Assembly: GCF_000023125.1 (NCBI RefSeq)
Contig: NC_013037.1
Location: 1,178,001-1,242,000 of the forward strand
Origin: Dyadobacter fermentans DSM 18053
GTDB taxonomy: Bacteria > Bacteroidota > Bacteroidia > Cytophagales > Spirosomataceae
DNA: 64,000 bases
Direction of reading: 5' to 3'
Positions within the stretch are counted from its first letter, which is position 1; every line of letters begins with the position of its first letter. A program made the position numbers and the translations under genes. Below, one piece after another: positions 9,723-18,377 of this stretch. Below the pieces are notes generated by a model, which saw nothing but the letters and a program-made list of their open reading frames with translations, ran no database searches and was not told the origin of the DNA.

Positions 9723-12707
9723 ATGAGAAAACTATTCAGTTTATGCCTGGTCTTCCTGGGCCTGGGCGGCTCCGTGCTGGCCCAAAACGCCAGGATCACG
9801 GGAAAAGTGACCGATCAGGACAATGCAGCGCTCCCCGGTGTGAGCATCCTGATCAGCGGCAGCTCGCAGGGCACCGTTACCGATGGGGATGGCAATTACG
9901 TGATCAATGCGCCTGGCAGCGGCACTTTGGTATTTTCGTTTATCGGTTATGAAAGTCAAACGGTCGAGATCGGTAACCGATCGGTTATCGACATCAAATT
10001 GTCGCAGGGCTCCCGGAGCCTCGACGAGCTCGTGGTGGTGGGTTATGGTACGCAGCGGAAAACGGATGTGACGGGCGCATTATCCGTCGTGTCGACGCGT
10101 GAATTCTCCCAGCAGCCCATCACACGCCTCGACCAGGTGTTGCAGGGACGGGCAGCCGGCGTGCAGGTGACGCAATCCAACGGAGCGCCGGGCGGCGATT
10201 CCAAAGTGCGCGTGCGCGGCGCCAACTCGGTACTGGGCAACAACGACCCATTGTATGTGATCGACGGTTTTGTAGGGGCTAACTATAACCTGTTGAACCC
10301 CAATGACATCGAATCGCTCCAAGTACTGAAAGATGCGGCTTCGACTTCCATTTACGGTAGCCGCGGGGCCAATGGTGTGATCATTATCACCACCAAAAAA
10401 GGCAGCAAAGGCATTAAAGTAAGCTATGAGGGCCAGGGAAGCGTTTCGAACGTGATCAAACGGTTCGATATCCTGCCGGCCGGCGAATTTGCCGAAATCG
10501 TGAATGCACGGGCACTCGCTACCGGCTCCAATGCGCCGTTCACGCAGCAGCAGGTGGACGATTTCAAAAGAAACGGCGGCACCGACTGGCAGGACCTGGT
10601 GTACCGCAAAGGCAGTGGCCAGCAGCACCAGGTAACCGTTTCCGGTGCGAACGAGAAAACATCGTTCCTGATTTCGGGTAACTATGTGAATCAGAAGGGT
10701 ATCGTGAACAACAGTGGTTTCAAACGCTACATTCTGAGGACCAATTTAAATACTCAGATCAACAAAAACCTGTCGCTTCGCCTGAACCTCTCCGGCGCCA
10801 AAACGGCCAACCATAACACCGATGGCGGCGGAGCGCTGATCGAGGCGCTGCAATGGGCACCCACCACGCCCGCATATGGCGCCGACGGCCAACCGACCTT
10901 TAACGACCCGACCGGCTCGGTGAGCCGAAGCCCGCTGGATCATTTGTACGACAAATCCATCGACACCGAGCGCATGAACATCAATGCCATCGGCGGACTC
11001 ACTTACCAACTTCCGATCCAGGGCCTTTCGCTCGACCTGCAATATGCGATCAACTATCTCGACGCGCAGAACAAGAATTTCAACGGCAAGCGCCTTTCGA
11101 ACAACAACCCGAATGCGACGCGCTACTCTTCCGACCAGGTGACTTTGCAGAATACCAATGCATTGAACTACAACCGCACCTTCGGTAACCATTCCATTAC
11201 CGCAGTGGCCGTGCTGGAAACGCAGCAGTTTACCGATAAGAACTTTACCGCCACCGCCAATGGCCTGCGTTTCCCGCAGCTGGGCTACGACAACATTGGC
11301 GGTAACTCGGCCGCGACGGTCAATTCGGCATTCTCCAAATGGACATTGCTCTCGCTGCTCGGCCGTGTGAACTACGCATTCAAAGACAAATACCTGATCA
11401 CCGCCGCCATTCGCCGCGATGGTTCCTCCAAATTTGCGAAGGACAACCGAAACAGCGTATTCCCGTCGGTAGCGGTAGGCTGGCGGCTTTCGGAGGAGGA
11501 GTTTATCAAAAATCTCAACGTTTTCTCGAACCTGAAACTTCGGGGGAGCTGGGGGAAAACCGGCAGCCAGGCTATCAGCCCCTATGCAACGCTCTCGCCT
11601 TACAACTCTACACAGGTGGGCTTCAACAACACAGCGGTAACGGCCGGTGTGATCCAGGGCAACCAGGGCAACCGGAATCTCAAATGGGAAACCACCACGC
11701 AAACCGACGTAGGTATCGAAATGGAATTCCTCAATGGCAGACTGCATGTGGAAGCGGATTATTTCAACAAACGCACCACCGACCTGCTGCTGAACGTGCA
11801 GCTGCCGAACTATGCCGGCGGCGGCACGCAGACGCGCAACGTGGGAGAGATCAAAAACACGGGATTTGAGTTCGCGATCGGCGGTACACCCATTGAAAAA
11901 GGCAAGTTTAGCTGGGAAACAAACCTGAACATTTCTACCCTCAAAAACGAGGTGGTAAGCCTGGGCGGCCTGCCGCGGCTTGGAACAGGAACGGGCGCGG
12001 GCGGTGGTATGTCTATCACCAACGAATTTATGCTCATGCCCGGCCAGTCGCTCGGTTCTTACTGGGGATTGAAATACCTGGGCACATTTAAACCGGACGA
12101 AGCCGATATCGCTGCCAAGCAGGGACGCGTGCCTGGCGACCCGCATTATGAGGATGTGAATGGCGACAATGCGATCACCACCGACGACTTCCAGATCGTA
12201 GGCCGGGCGTTCCCGCGCATGACGGGCGGTTGGAATAACACCTTCACTTATGGCGGCTTAACGCTCAATGTGTTCTTCCAAGGTGCTTTCGGAGTGGATA
12301 AACTGAACTATACCCGTGCCGGCGCCATGTCGGGCTCGGGCGAGGCGAGGCAGTTCCTGCTGACGGAAATCCGCGACTACTACCGGCCGGGCAATGAGGA
12401 TTCGGACATTCCTGCATTCACCAAAACGTACCAGCCATTCACACAATCGAGCCGGTTTGTCGAAAACGGAAGTTTTGTGCGGTTGAAAAACGTCAGTCTG
12501 GCTTACACGGTGCCATCTGTTTTCAAAGACAAGGCGAACATCCGCATCTTCGCCAGCGCGACCAACCTGCTCACGATCACCAAATACACCGGCCCGGACC
12601 CCGAAACAAGCAACGTAGGTTCCAGCACGGACACCGCAATCGGCATCGACCGCGGCTCCTACCCGAATGCGAAGGTGTATACGCTGGGGCTGACGTTGGG
12701 ATTTTAG
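9723..12707 (+). CDS. SusC/RagA-family TonB-dependent outer-membrane receptor
   Basis: Second TonB-dependent importer of the locus. Signal peptide at residues 1-21 (MRKLFSLCLVFLGLGGSVLA), then the regulatory-like domain (LPGVSILISGSSQGTVTD), then the plug with LDELVVVGYGTQRKTDVTGA region and signature YGSRGANGVIIITTKKG near residue 210, then the barrel ending in GLTLGF. The first 110 residues are very close to those of the receptor at 38-3172, while the plug and barrel diverge, so the two probably arose by duplication and import different ligands. 994 residues is typical. It starts 37 bases after dgoD; its SusD partner lies beyond a 195-base gap that holds a repeat hairpin. Confidence 0.93.
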   Translation: MRKLFSLCLVFLGLGGSVLAQNARITGKVTDQDNAALPGVSILISGSSQGTVTDGDGNYVINAPGSGTLVFSFIGYESQTVEIGNRSVIDIKLSQGSRSLDELVVVGYGTQRKTDVTGALSVVSTREFSQQPITRLDQVLQGRAAGVQVTQSNGAPGGDSKVRVRGANSVLGNNDPLYVIDGFVGANYNLLNPNDIESLQVLKDAASTSIYGSRGANGVIIITTKKGSKGIKVSYEGQGSVSNVIKRFDILPAGEFAEIVNARALATGSNAPFTQQQVDDFKRNGGTDWQDLVYRKGSGQQHQVTVSGANEKTSFLISGNYVNQKGIVNNSGFKRYILRTNLNTQINKNLSLRLNLSGAKTANHNTDGGGALIEALQWAPTTPAYGADGQPTFNDPTGSVSRSPLDHLYDKSIDTERMNINAIGGLTYQLPIQGLSLDLQYAINYLDAQNKNFNGKRLSNNNPNATRYSSDQVTLQNTNALNYNRTFGNHSITAVAVLETQQFTDKNFTATANGLRFPQLGYDNIGGNSAATVNSAFSKWTLLSLLGRVNYAFKDKYLITAAIRRDGSSKFAKDNRNSVFPSVAVGWRLSEEEFIKNLNVFSNLKLRGSWGKTGSQAISPYATLSPYNSTQVGFNNTAVTAGVIQGNQGNRNLKWETTTQTDVGIEMEFLNGRLHVEADYFNKRTTDLLLNVQLPNYAGGGTQTRNVGEIKNTGFEFAIGGTPIEKGKFSWETNLNISTLKNEVVSLGGLPRLGTGTGAGGGMSITNEFMLMPGQSLGSYWGLKYLGTFKPDEADIAAKQGRVPGDPHYEDVNGDNAITTDDFQIVGRAFPRMTGGWNNTFTYGGLTLNVFFQGAFGVDKLNYTRAGAMSGSGEARQFLLTEIRDYYRPGNEDSDIPAFTKTYQPFTQSSRFVENGSFVRLKNVSLAYTVPSVFKDKANIRIFASATNLLTITKYTGPDPETSNVGSSTDTAIGIDRGSYPNAKVYTLGLTLGF

Positions 12708-12715
12708 GGGCGGGA

Positions 12716-12880
12716 GGCTGTAAGCATTAAGCATTAAGCTTTAAGCTATAAGCTATAAGCTGTAAGCCATTATGCTCAGAATATTCTGGTAATCCAGTGT
12801 TTTATTGAAAATAAAAAAAATATAAACTCCGCTGTGGCGATACGCAACCAGCTTAAAGCTTAGAGCTTACAGCCAATAGC
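12716..12880. repeat. Heptamer-repeat inverted element between susC-like and susD-like genes
   Basis: From 12720 the sequence reads as consecutive 7-base units of the form AAGC plus ATT, TTT, TAT or TGT, six to seven copies. At 12851-12874 the same unit returns in the opposite orientation (GCTTAAAGCTTAGAGCTTAC). The outer ends GGCTGTAAGC (12716-12725) and GCTTACAGCC (12865-12874) are perfect inverted repeats enclosing a central, AT-rich, non-repetitive stretch. The transcript could fold into a long hairpin between a SusC and its SusD partner. Function unknown. Confidence 0.8.
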
Positions 12881-12902
12881 CTCACAGCAAACAACTTCTA
12901 CA

Positions 12903-14387
12903 ATGAAAAAAACAACCATACTTCTTCTAACCAGCCTGCTCTTCACCGGCGCTGGTTGCAGCGATTACCTTGACGAGGATACGAGAGGGCTTTTGTACGG
13001 GCCGAATGTGCTTTCCACGCAGGACGGTCTTGAATCGGCATTGACGGGAGCGTATAAGGGGCTGGGCAACCAGTGGTCCTATGGATTTCTGCACCCGTCG
13101 GCCAATGCAGCCGTGCTGGGCGCCGACGACGTTACCACGCACCCGGCGAGCAACAAGGCCGACTGGCGCGAGTTCGATCAGTTCAATGTGTCGACGACCA
13201 ACCAGCGTTCCAATGCCGTTTACAATGGTTGCTATAAAGCCATTCAGGGAGCGAACAATGTGATCAACAACTGGGAAAAAACGCAGGGTACCAAAGCTAC
13301 GATCGACATTATCATGGGCGAAGCGCATTTCATCCGCGCATTTTCCTACTACTGGCTCACGCGGTTCTGGGGGAACATCCCACTCGTTCTCGCAGGAGAG
13401 TATTCGGATGAGTTGTTGACGGTCAAAAAATCGACGCCGCAGGAAGTGTACGACCTCATTGTGGCCGACCTCAAAATTGCCGAAACCAACCTTCCCAACG
13501 CGAAGCGTGATCCGGGACGGCCCAACAAAGGTGCCGCGAAGGCTTTCCTGGCCGATGTGTACCTGACGATGGCAGGCTGGCCTTTGAAACAAACCGACAA
13601 ATACGACCTCGCCGCCGCGAAAGCGAAAGAGGTGATCGACAATGCGTCGGCTTATGGTTTCGAGCTGCTGCCCACGTTCGCGGCCGTTTTCGACAACGAT
13701 CCGGCGTCGCCGGGCACCCGCGAGGCGGTGTTCCAGATCAGCGGCTACCTGGGCGGCTCAGGCACGGCCAATGCGACTTACGGCAACACCACCATGCCCG
13801 GTGAGGAAGGCGGCTGGGACGATATGTTCGCCGAGCTGAACTTCTTCCGCGATTTCCCCGCAGGACCGCGCAAAGACGCTACCTTCCGCACGGAATTCGG
13901 CCTCGGCGCGACCAAAATCCCCTGGCAGAACAGCCTTACCAAGCATCCGTATTATCAGAAATGGTATATCAAGGGCAATATCGTGACGTCGAGCATTTCG
14001 CTGCCGTCGGTAATGATGCGTTATCCGCACGTGCTCACGATTTACGCGGAGGCCAAAGCACGCGGCACCGGCGGCCCCGACCAGGCAGCCTACGATGCGC
14101 TCAACAAAGTGCGCCTGCGCGGTTGGGCGGCAGGTACCAAGGCACTCGCTCCGGCAGATGGCCTCACGGCTGCGCAGTTTGCCGATGAAGTGGTGCAGGA
14201 GCGCGCGTGGGAATTTGCCTGCGAACGTACCCGCTGGTTCGATCTCGTGCGGTTGGAGAGGGTTGAGGAAGCCAATGCGAAGAAAAGCGCCGACGATTTG
14301 CAGCCGATCAAACCGATCGTTAAAGCCAATTACTGGTTCCCGCTGCCATACACCGACACGTCCATTAACCCGAATCTGAATCAGTAA
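12903..14387 (+). CDS. SusD/RagB-family surface lipoprotein
   Basis: Ligand-binding lipoprotein partner of the receptor at 9723-12707. The signal ends in a lipobox (FTGAGC, Cys19) followed by SDYLDEDT, a common SusD start. Internal family features include AHFIRAFSYYWLTRFWGNIPL near residue 145 and a C-terminal block VVQERAWEFACERTRWFDLVR near residue 435, both hallmarks of RagB/SusD proteins. 494 residues is normal. The gap to its SusC is unusually long (195 bases) and filled by the heptamer-repeat element, which could uncouple expression of the two. Confidence 0.93.
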   Translation: MKKTTILLLTSLLFTGAGCSDYLDEDTRGLLYGPNVLSTQDGLESALTGAYKGLGNQWSYGFLHPSANAAVLGADDVTTHPASNKADWREFDQFNVSTTNQRSNAVYNGCYKAIQGANNVINNWEKTQGTKATIDIIMGEAHFIRAFSYYWLTRFWGNIPLVLAGEYSDELLTVKKSTPQEVYDLIVADLKIAETNLPNAKRDPGRPNKGAAKAFLADVYLTMAGWPLKQTDKYDLAAAKAKEVIDNASAYGFELLPTFAAVFDNDPASPGTREAVFQISGYLGGSGTANATYGNTTMPGEEGGWDDMFAELNFFRDFPAGPRKDATFRTEFGLGATKIPWQNSLTKHPYYQKWYIKGNIVTSSISLPSVMMRYPHVLTIYAEAKARGTGGPDQAAYDALNKVRLRGWAAGTKALAPADGLTAAQFADEVVQERAWEFACERTRWFDLVRLERVEEANAKKSADDLQPIKPIVKANYWFPLPYTDTSINPNLNQ

Positions 14388-14390
14388 CGA

Positions 14391-14419
14391 TCGGGAATTA
14401 TTGGAATACCAATTCCCGA
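14391..14419. terminator. Inverted repeat between susD-like and PQQ dehydrogenase genes
   Basis: TCGGGAATT (14391-14399) and AATTCCCGA (14411-14419) form a perfect 9-bp stem with an 11-base loop, starting three bases after the SusD stop codon. There is no T-run after it, so it may be a processing or stability hairpin, a regulatory dyad, or a weak terminator rather than a full stop. Confidence 0.4.
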
Positions 14420-14438
14420 CGACGACCATGCGAACCCT

Positions 14439-16637
14439 ATGACGACCCGTTTTTCTTTTGCTGTTTCCCTGCTTTTGTCCGCTGCGCTGAGCACGCCGGT
14501 ATGCGCGTTCCAGGAAGGTCTCCGCGATGCGGACTGGCCCGTATACGGCGGTAACAATGCCGGAAACCGGTATTCTTCGCTCACCCAGGTGAATAAGGAG
14601 AATGTCAAAAAGCTCCAACCGGCCTGGACCTACGACACCGGCGAAAACAACAAGCCCGGCGAACGCGGCATGGACATCCAATGCCAGCCGATCGTGATCG
14701 ACGGCATTATGTACGGCACAACGCCCCGGCTGAAAGTTTTCGCCATCGAGGCAGCCACGGGCAGGGAGCTCTGGAAGTTTGATCCGTTCGAAGGCAAGCG
14801 GCCCCGTTTCCATCCGATGCGCGGCGTGGTGTACTGGGCCGAAGGGAAGGATAAACGAATCCTGTTCACGGCAGGGCCGTCATTGTTCGCATTGAATGCC
14901 GAAACGGGTAAGCTGGTTGAAACATTTGGTAAAAACGGCGAAGTAGATTTTCACGACGGGCTGGGTGACAAAGAGACTTACGGCTACGATCCTTACCAGT
15001 TCAATATCCGTAACACCACGCCCGGCGTGATCTACAAAAACCTGCTCATCACCGGCTCGTCGGTGTCCGAGGGCGGCGATGCGCTGCCCGGGCATATCCG
15101 CGCATTCGACGTCCGTACGGGCAAGGTGGCGTGGGTGTTCAGGACCATCCCACTGCCCGGCGAGTATGGCTATGATACCTGGTCGAAGGATTCTTACAAA
15201 AAACTGGGCGGTGCCAATTGCTGGGCGGGAATGGTGATCGACGAGAAGCGTGGAATGGTGTTCCTAGGAACAGGCTCGCCGTCTGTCGACTTCTATGGCG
15301 GGCCCAGAAAGGGCATTAACCTGTTCGCGAATTGCGTGATTGCCCTCGATGCCCGGTCCGGCAGGCGTGTATGGCATTACCAGACGGTCCACCACGACCT
15401 TTGGGACAGGGACATTCCTTGTCCGCCGAACCTGATCCGCGTCCGGAGGAACGGCAGGATGGTCGACGCGGTAGCGCAGGCGACGAAGGACGGCTACATT
15501 TTCATATTCGACCGCGACACGGGCAAGCCTCTGTTTCCGGTGAAAGAAGTGCCCGTTCCCAATGCCAAAGCCCTGCCCGGCGATCAGCCCTGGCCCACCC
15601 AGCCGGTACCGGTAAAACCGGCGCCATTTGCCAACCAGACATTAACCGAAGCCGACATCACCACCCGCACGCCCGAGGCGCACGCCTATGTGCTCGACCG
15701 GTTCCGTAACAGCAACAAAGGTCCCAAAAACCAGCCCCCCGACACGCTGGGCGGATTGCTCTACGGCATCGGTGGAGGCGCGGAATGGGGTGGTACGGCG
15801 GCCGATCCGCAGGGTGTGGTGTATGTAAATGGTAATAATATGCTCTGGTGGCTGAAAATGCGCGATTCAAGGAAGAGCGATGGCAAGCAGGGGCAGGCGC
15901 TGTCGCGCGGGCAGGTTTTGTTCAATACCAACTGCGCGGCCTGCCATGCTACCGAAGCAGGAACGGCCTCGGCGGCTACACAGGCTTACCCGGTGCTGAA
16001 AGACATCGGTCAGCGGATGAACCGGGAACAGATTGCCGCATTGCTGGAAACGGGGCGGGGGAGGATGCCTTCTTTTCAGCATATATCGAAAGAAGACCGT
16101 GCCGCGATTGTCGATTTTCTGCTGAAAGTGGAAAACAAACCGGCAGCGAACGACATTCATGCACAAACACAGACGGGCATGGCCAAAACCAATGCTGTAT
16201 TCCCGCACCAGCCGCCTTACATCAACAATGGCAATGTACAATTCCGGGATCAGGACAATTATCCGGCTATTAAGCCACCCTGGGGCACATTGAATGCCAT
16301 CGACATGAACACGGGCGAGTACCGTTGGAAAGTTACGCTTGGGGAATATCCCGAGCTCACGCGGCAGGGCGTTCCGCCTACCGGCACCGAAAACCACGGC
16401 GGTCCGCTTGTAACGGCCGGCGGGCTGCTCTTTATCGCAGCCACCTACGACGAAAAGCTCAGGGCCTTCGATACCGAAACGGGCAAGGTGGTTTGGGAAT
16501 ACAAATTGCCCGCGGGCGGTTTCGCGACGCCCGTCACGTACATGGTGAATGGAAAGCAATATATTGCAATCGCGGCCGGCGGTACGCGGTACGGACTGAA
16601 ACCCGGAGGAAGCTACATTGCATTTGCACTTCCGTAG
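14439..16637 (+). CDS. PQQ-dependent dehydrogenase with embedded cytochrome c domain
   Basis: Periplasmic quinoprotein that oxidises an aldose or alcohol with pyrroloquinoline quinone and passes electrons to a built-in heme. Signal peptide at about 1-24 (LLSAALSTPVCA). The eight-bladed propeller begins with DWPVYGGNNAGNRYSSLTQV and shows HHDLWDRDIPCPP, NHGGPLVTAGGLLFIAATYD and GGFATPVTY, all familiar in glucose/quinate-type PQQ enzymes. A class I cytochrome c module with heme motif Cys499-Ala-Ala-Cys502-His503 is inserted before the last blades. 732 residues fits. In this locus it most simply supplies aldonates (or their lactones) to the dehydratases; no lactonase or PQQ biosynthesis gene is in the window. 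Substrate is inferred. Confidence 0.87.
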   Translation: MTTRFSFAVSLLLSAALSTPVCAFQEGLRDADWPVYGGNNAGNRYSSLTQVNKENVKKLQPAWTYDTGENNKPGERGMDIQCQPIVIDGIMYGTTPRLKVFAIEAATGRELWKFDPFEGKRPRFHPMRGVVYWAEGKDKRILFTAGPSLFALNAETGKLVETFGKNGEVDFHDGLGDKETYGYDPYQFNIRNTTPGVIYKNLLITGSSVSEGGDALPGHIRAFDVRTGKVAWVFRTIPLPGEYGYDTWSKDSYKKLGGANCWAGMVIDEKRGMVFLGTGSPSVDFYGGPRKGINLFANCVIALDARSGRRVWHYQTVHHDLWDRDIPCPPNLIRVRRNGRMVDAVAQATKDGYIFIFDRDTGKPLFPVKEVPVPNAKALPGDQPWPTQPVPVKPAPFANQTLTEADITTRTPEAHAYVLDRFRNSNKGPKNQPPDTLGGLLYGIGGGAEWGGTAADPQGVVYVNGNNMLWWLKMRDSRKSDGKQGQALSRGQVLFNTNCAACHATEAGTASAATQAYPVLKDIGQRMNREQIAALLETGRGRMPSFQHISKEDRAAIVDFLLKVENKPAANDIHAQTQTGMAKTNAVFPHQPPYINNGNVQFRDQDNYPAIKPPWGTLNAIDMNTGEYRWKVTLGEYPELTRQGVPPTGTENHGGPLVTAGGLLFIAATYDEKLRAFDTETGKVVWEYKLPAGGFATPVTYMVNGKQYIAIAAGGTRYGLKPGGSYIAFALP

Positions 16638-16735
16638 GCGGTCAGTGCCGCAGTGCAGTTTGGGCGCGGAGGCTGCGGGCATGGAGATTTTAGCCGGGTG
16701 TACCCCAAAGCTGATACCTAACAAAACGAGATCAA

Positions 16736-17743
16736 ATGAAAAAACACCTGCTGAGCTGTGACTGGGGAACATCGTCGTTCCGGTTGAGGCTGGTTAATGT
16801 GACGGATCATGAAGTGGTAGGCGAGGTGACCACGCCGAGCGGAATCGGGGCCGTGTACAATGCCTGGAAAGAGGCCTGCGAAACGGAGCCTGTTTCCCGC
16901 AATGCCTATTACCGAACGGTTATTTCAACGCAGATCACTGCACTGCAAGCGCAAACGGGCATCGACCCGACGGGCGTCCCGATTGTACTTTCGGGCATGG
17001 CGTCGTCGTCCATCGGCATGGAAGAACTGCCGTATGCACGGCTGCCGTTTGCATTGGAAGGCAGCCATTTGGTGGTGCACCAGGATGAGGAATGGCCGGC
17101 ATTTCCGCACGCTATCACGCTGATTTCGGGCGTGCGCGGCGACCACGACGTCATGCGCGGCGAAGAAACGCAACTGATCGGCCTCGCGGCGGCAATGGAC
17201 TTTTCGGCGCGCGATGCCGTATTCGTTTTTCCCGGCACGCACTCCAAGCATATGTACGTGCGCGACGGTGTTCTGATTGATTTCAAGACCTTTATGACCG
17301 GTGAGGTGTTCAACCTGATGGCCAACCAAAGCATTCTGAAAGATTCGATAGACCACTACCGCCAGCCGGATTTCAACGCCGAGGCGGCCGACGCTTTCCG
17401 TGAAGGCATACGCGAATCGGGATCGGGGAATATTTTAAATGCATTATTTACAGTAAGAACCAACCAGCTTTTTGATTTATTAAACAAAAGGCAAAACGGA
17501 ATGTACCTGAGCGGCCTGCTGATCGGCTATGAGCTCCGCAGCCTTTTGAAAGAAACGAATGCACACCTGGTGCTTTGCGGCGGCAACAATTTGTACCACC
17601 TTTACAAAGCGGCGATCGAGACGCTGGGCATGGCCGGAAGGGCAACCATCATCCCGTCGGAAATCGTCGACCGCGCAGCAACCACCGGCCACATCCGGAT
17701 TTTTGAGAACCAACATTTAACATTGAATAAAACAGATTTATGA
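16736..17743 (+). CDS. dgoK: 2-dehydro-3-deoxygalactonokinase
   Basis: Phosphorylates 2-keto-3-deoxygalactonate with ATP to give KDPGal in the cytosol. The start SCDWGTSSFRLRLV is the phosphate-binding motif of this kinase family; VLSGMASSSIGMEELPYARLPF (quoted in two overlapping halves at about residues 83-104) and FVFPGTHSKHM near residue 163 are DgoK hallmarks. 335 residues is slightly longer than the roughly 300 of E. coli DgoK. It lies 98 bases after the PQQ enzyme and overlaps the aldolase gene by four bases (ATGA), so kinase and aldolase are translationally coupled. Confidence 0.9.
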   Translation: MKKHLLSCDWGTSSFRLRLVNVTDHEVVGEVTTPSGIGAVYNAWKEACETEPVSRNAYYRTVISTQITALQAQTGIDPTGVPIVLSGMASSSIGMEELPYARLPFALEGSHLVVHQDEEWPAFPHAITLISGVRGDHDVMRGEETQLIGLAAAMDFSARDAVFVFPGTHSKHMYVRDGVLIDFKTFMTGEVFNLMANQSILKDSIDHYRQPDFNAEAADAFREGIRESGSGNILNALFTVRTNQLFDLLNKRQNGMYLSGLLIGYELRSLLKETNAHLVLCGGNNLYHLYKAAIETLGMAGRATIIPSEIVDRAATTGHIRIFENQHLTLNKTDL

Positions 17744-18375
17744 GTGACCGTACATTTTCCTGGGAGTTGTTCAATAAGGCGCCGCTGGTAGGCATTATCC
17801 GCAATGTGTCGCCGGACGATGTGAAGCGCATCCTGCCTATTTACCGGGAAGCCGGACTAACGACCGTCGAAATCACGATGAACACCCCCGGCGCGACGGA
17901 CCTGATCCGCTATGCGATTGAAAATGAATATGAAGGGTTAAATATCGGCGCAGGAACGGTTTGCACCAAAGACGACCTCGACCAGGCGCTCGACGCCGGC
18001 GCACAATTTATCGTAACCCCTGTGCTGAGCAAAAAAGTGGTAAAAAGCTGTGTCAAAAAAGGCATTCCGGTGTTTCCCGGCGCCTATACACCCACTGAAA
18101 TCTTCAATGCATGGACGCTGGGCGCTTCCATGGTAAAAATTTATCCGGCCACGGCGCTCGGGCCAGGCTACATCAAAGACCTCAAAGCGCCGATGAACCA
18201 GCTGAAATTGCTGCCTACCGGGGGCGTAAGCCTCGAAAATATGACGGCCTTCCTCGCCGCCGGCGCCAATGGGCTGGGTATCGGCGGACAGCTGTTCGAT
18301 AAGAAACTGATCGATGCCAAAGACTGGGACGGCCTCCAAGCACATTTCCTTCAATTTGCACAAAAACTCGCTTGA
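17740..18375 (+). CDS. dgoA: KDPG/KDPGal aldolase
   Basis: Class I aldolase that splits 2-keto-3-deoxy-6-phosphogalactonate (or phosphogluconate) into pyruvate and glyceraldehyde-3-phosphate. The Schiff-base lysine is Lys133 in MVKIYPA and the general acid/base is Glu44 in TVEITMN; GAGTVCTKDDLDQALDAGA and LLPTGGVSLENM are family motifs. 211 residues is normal. Coupled to dgoK by a four-base overlap and followed two bases later by the transporter gene. The sequence alone does not separate KDPG from KDPGal specificity; the symbol rests on the neighbours dgoD and dgoK. Confidence 0.88.
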   Translation: MSDRTFSWELFNKAPLVGIIRNVSPDDVKRILPIYREAGLTTVEITMNTPGATDLIRYAIENEYEGLNIGAGTVCTKDDLDQALDAGAQFIVTPVLSKKVVKSCVKKGIPVFPGAYTPTEIFNAWTLGASMVKIYPATALGPGYIKDLKAPMNQLKLLPTGGVSLENMTAFLAAGANGLGIGGQLFDKKLIDAKDWDGLQAHFLQFAQKLA

Positions 18376-18377
18376 CA

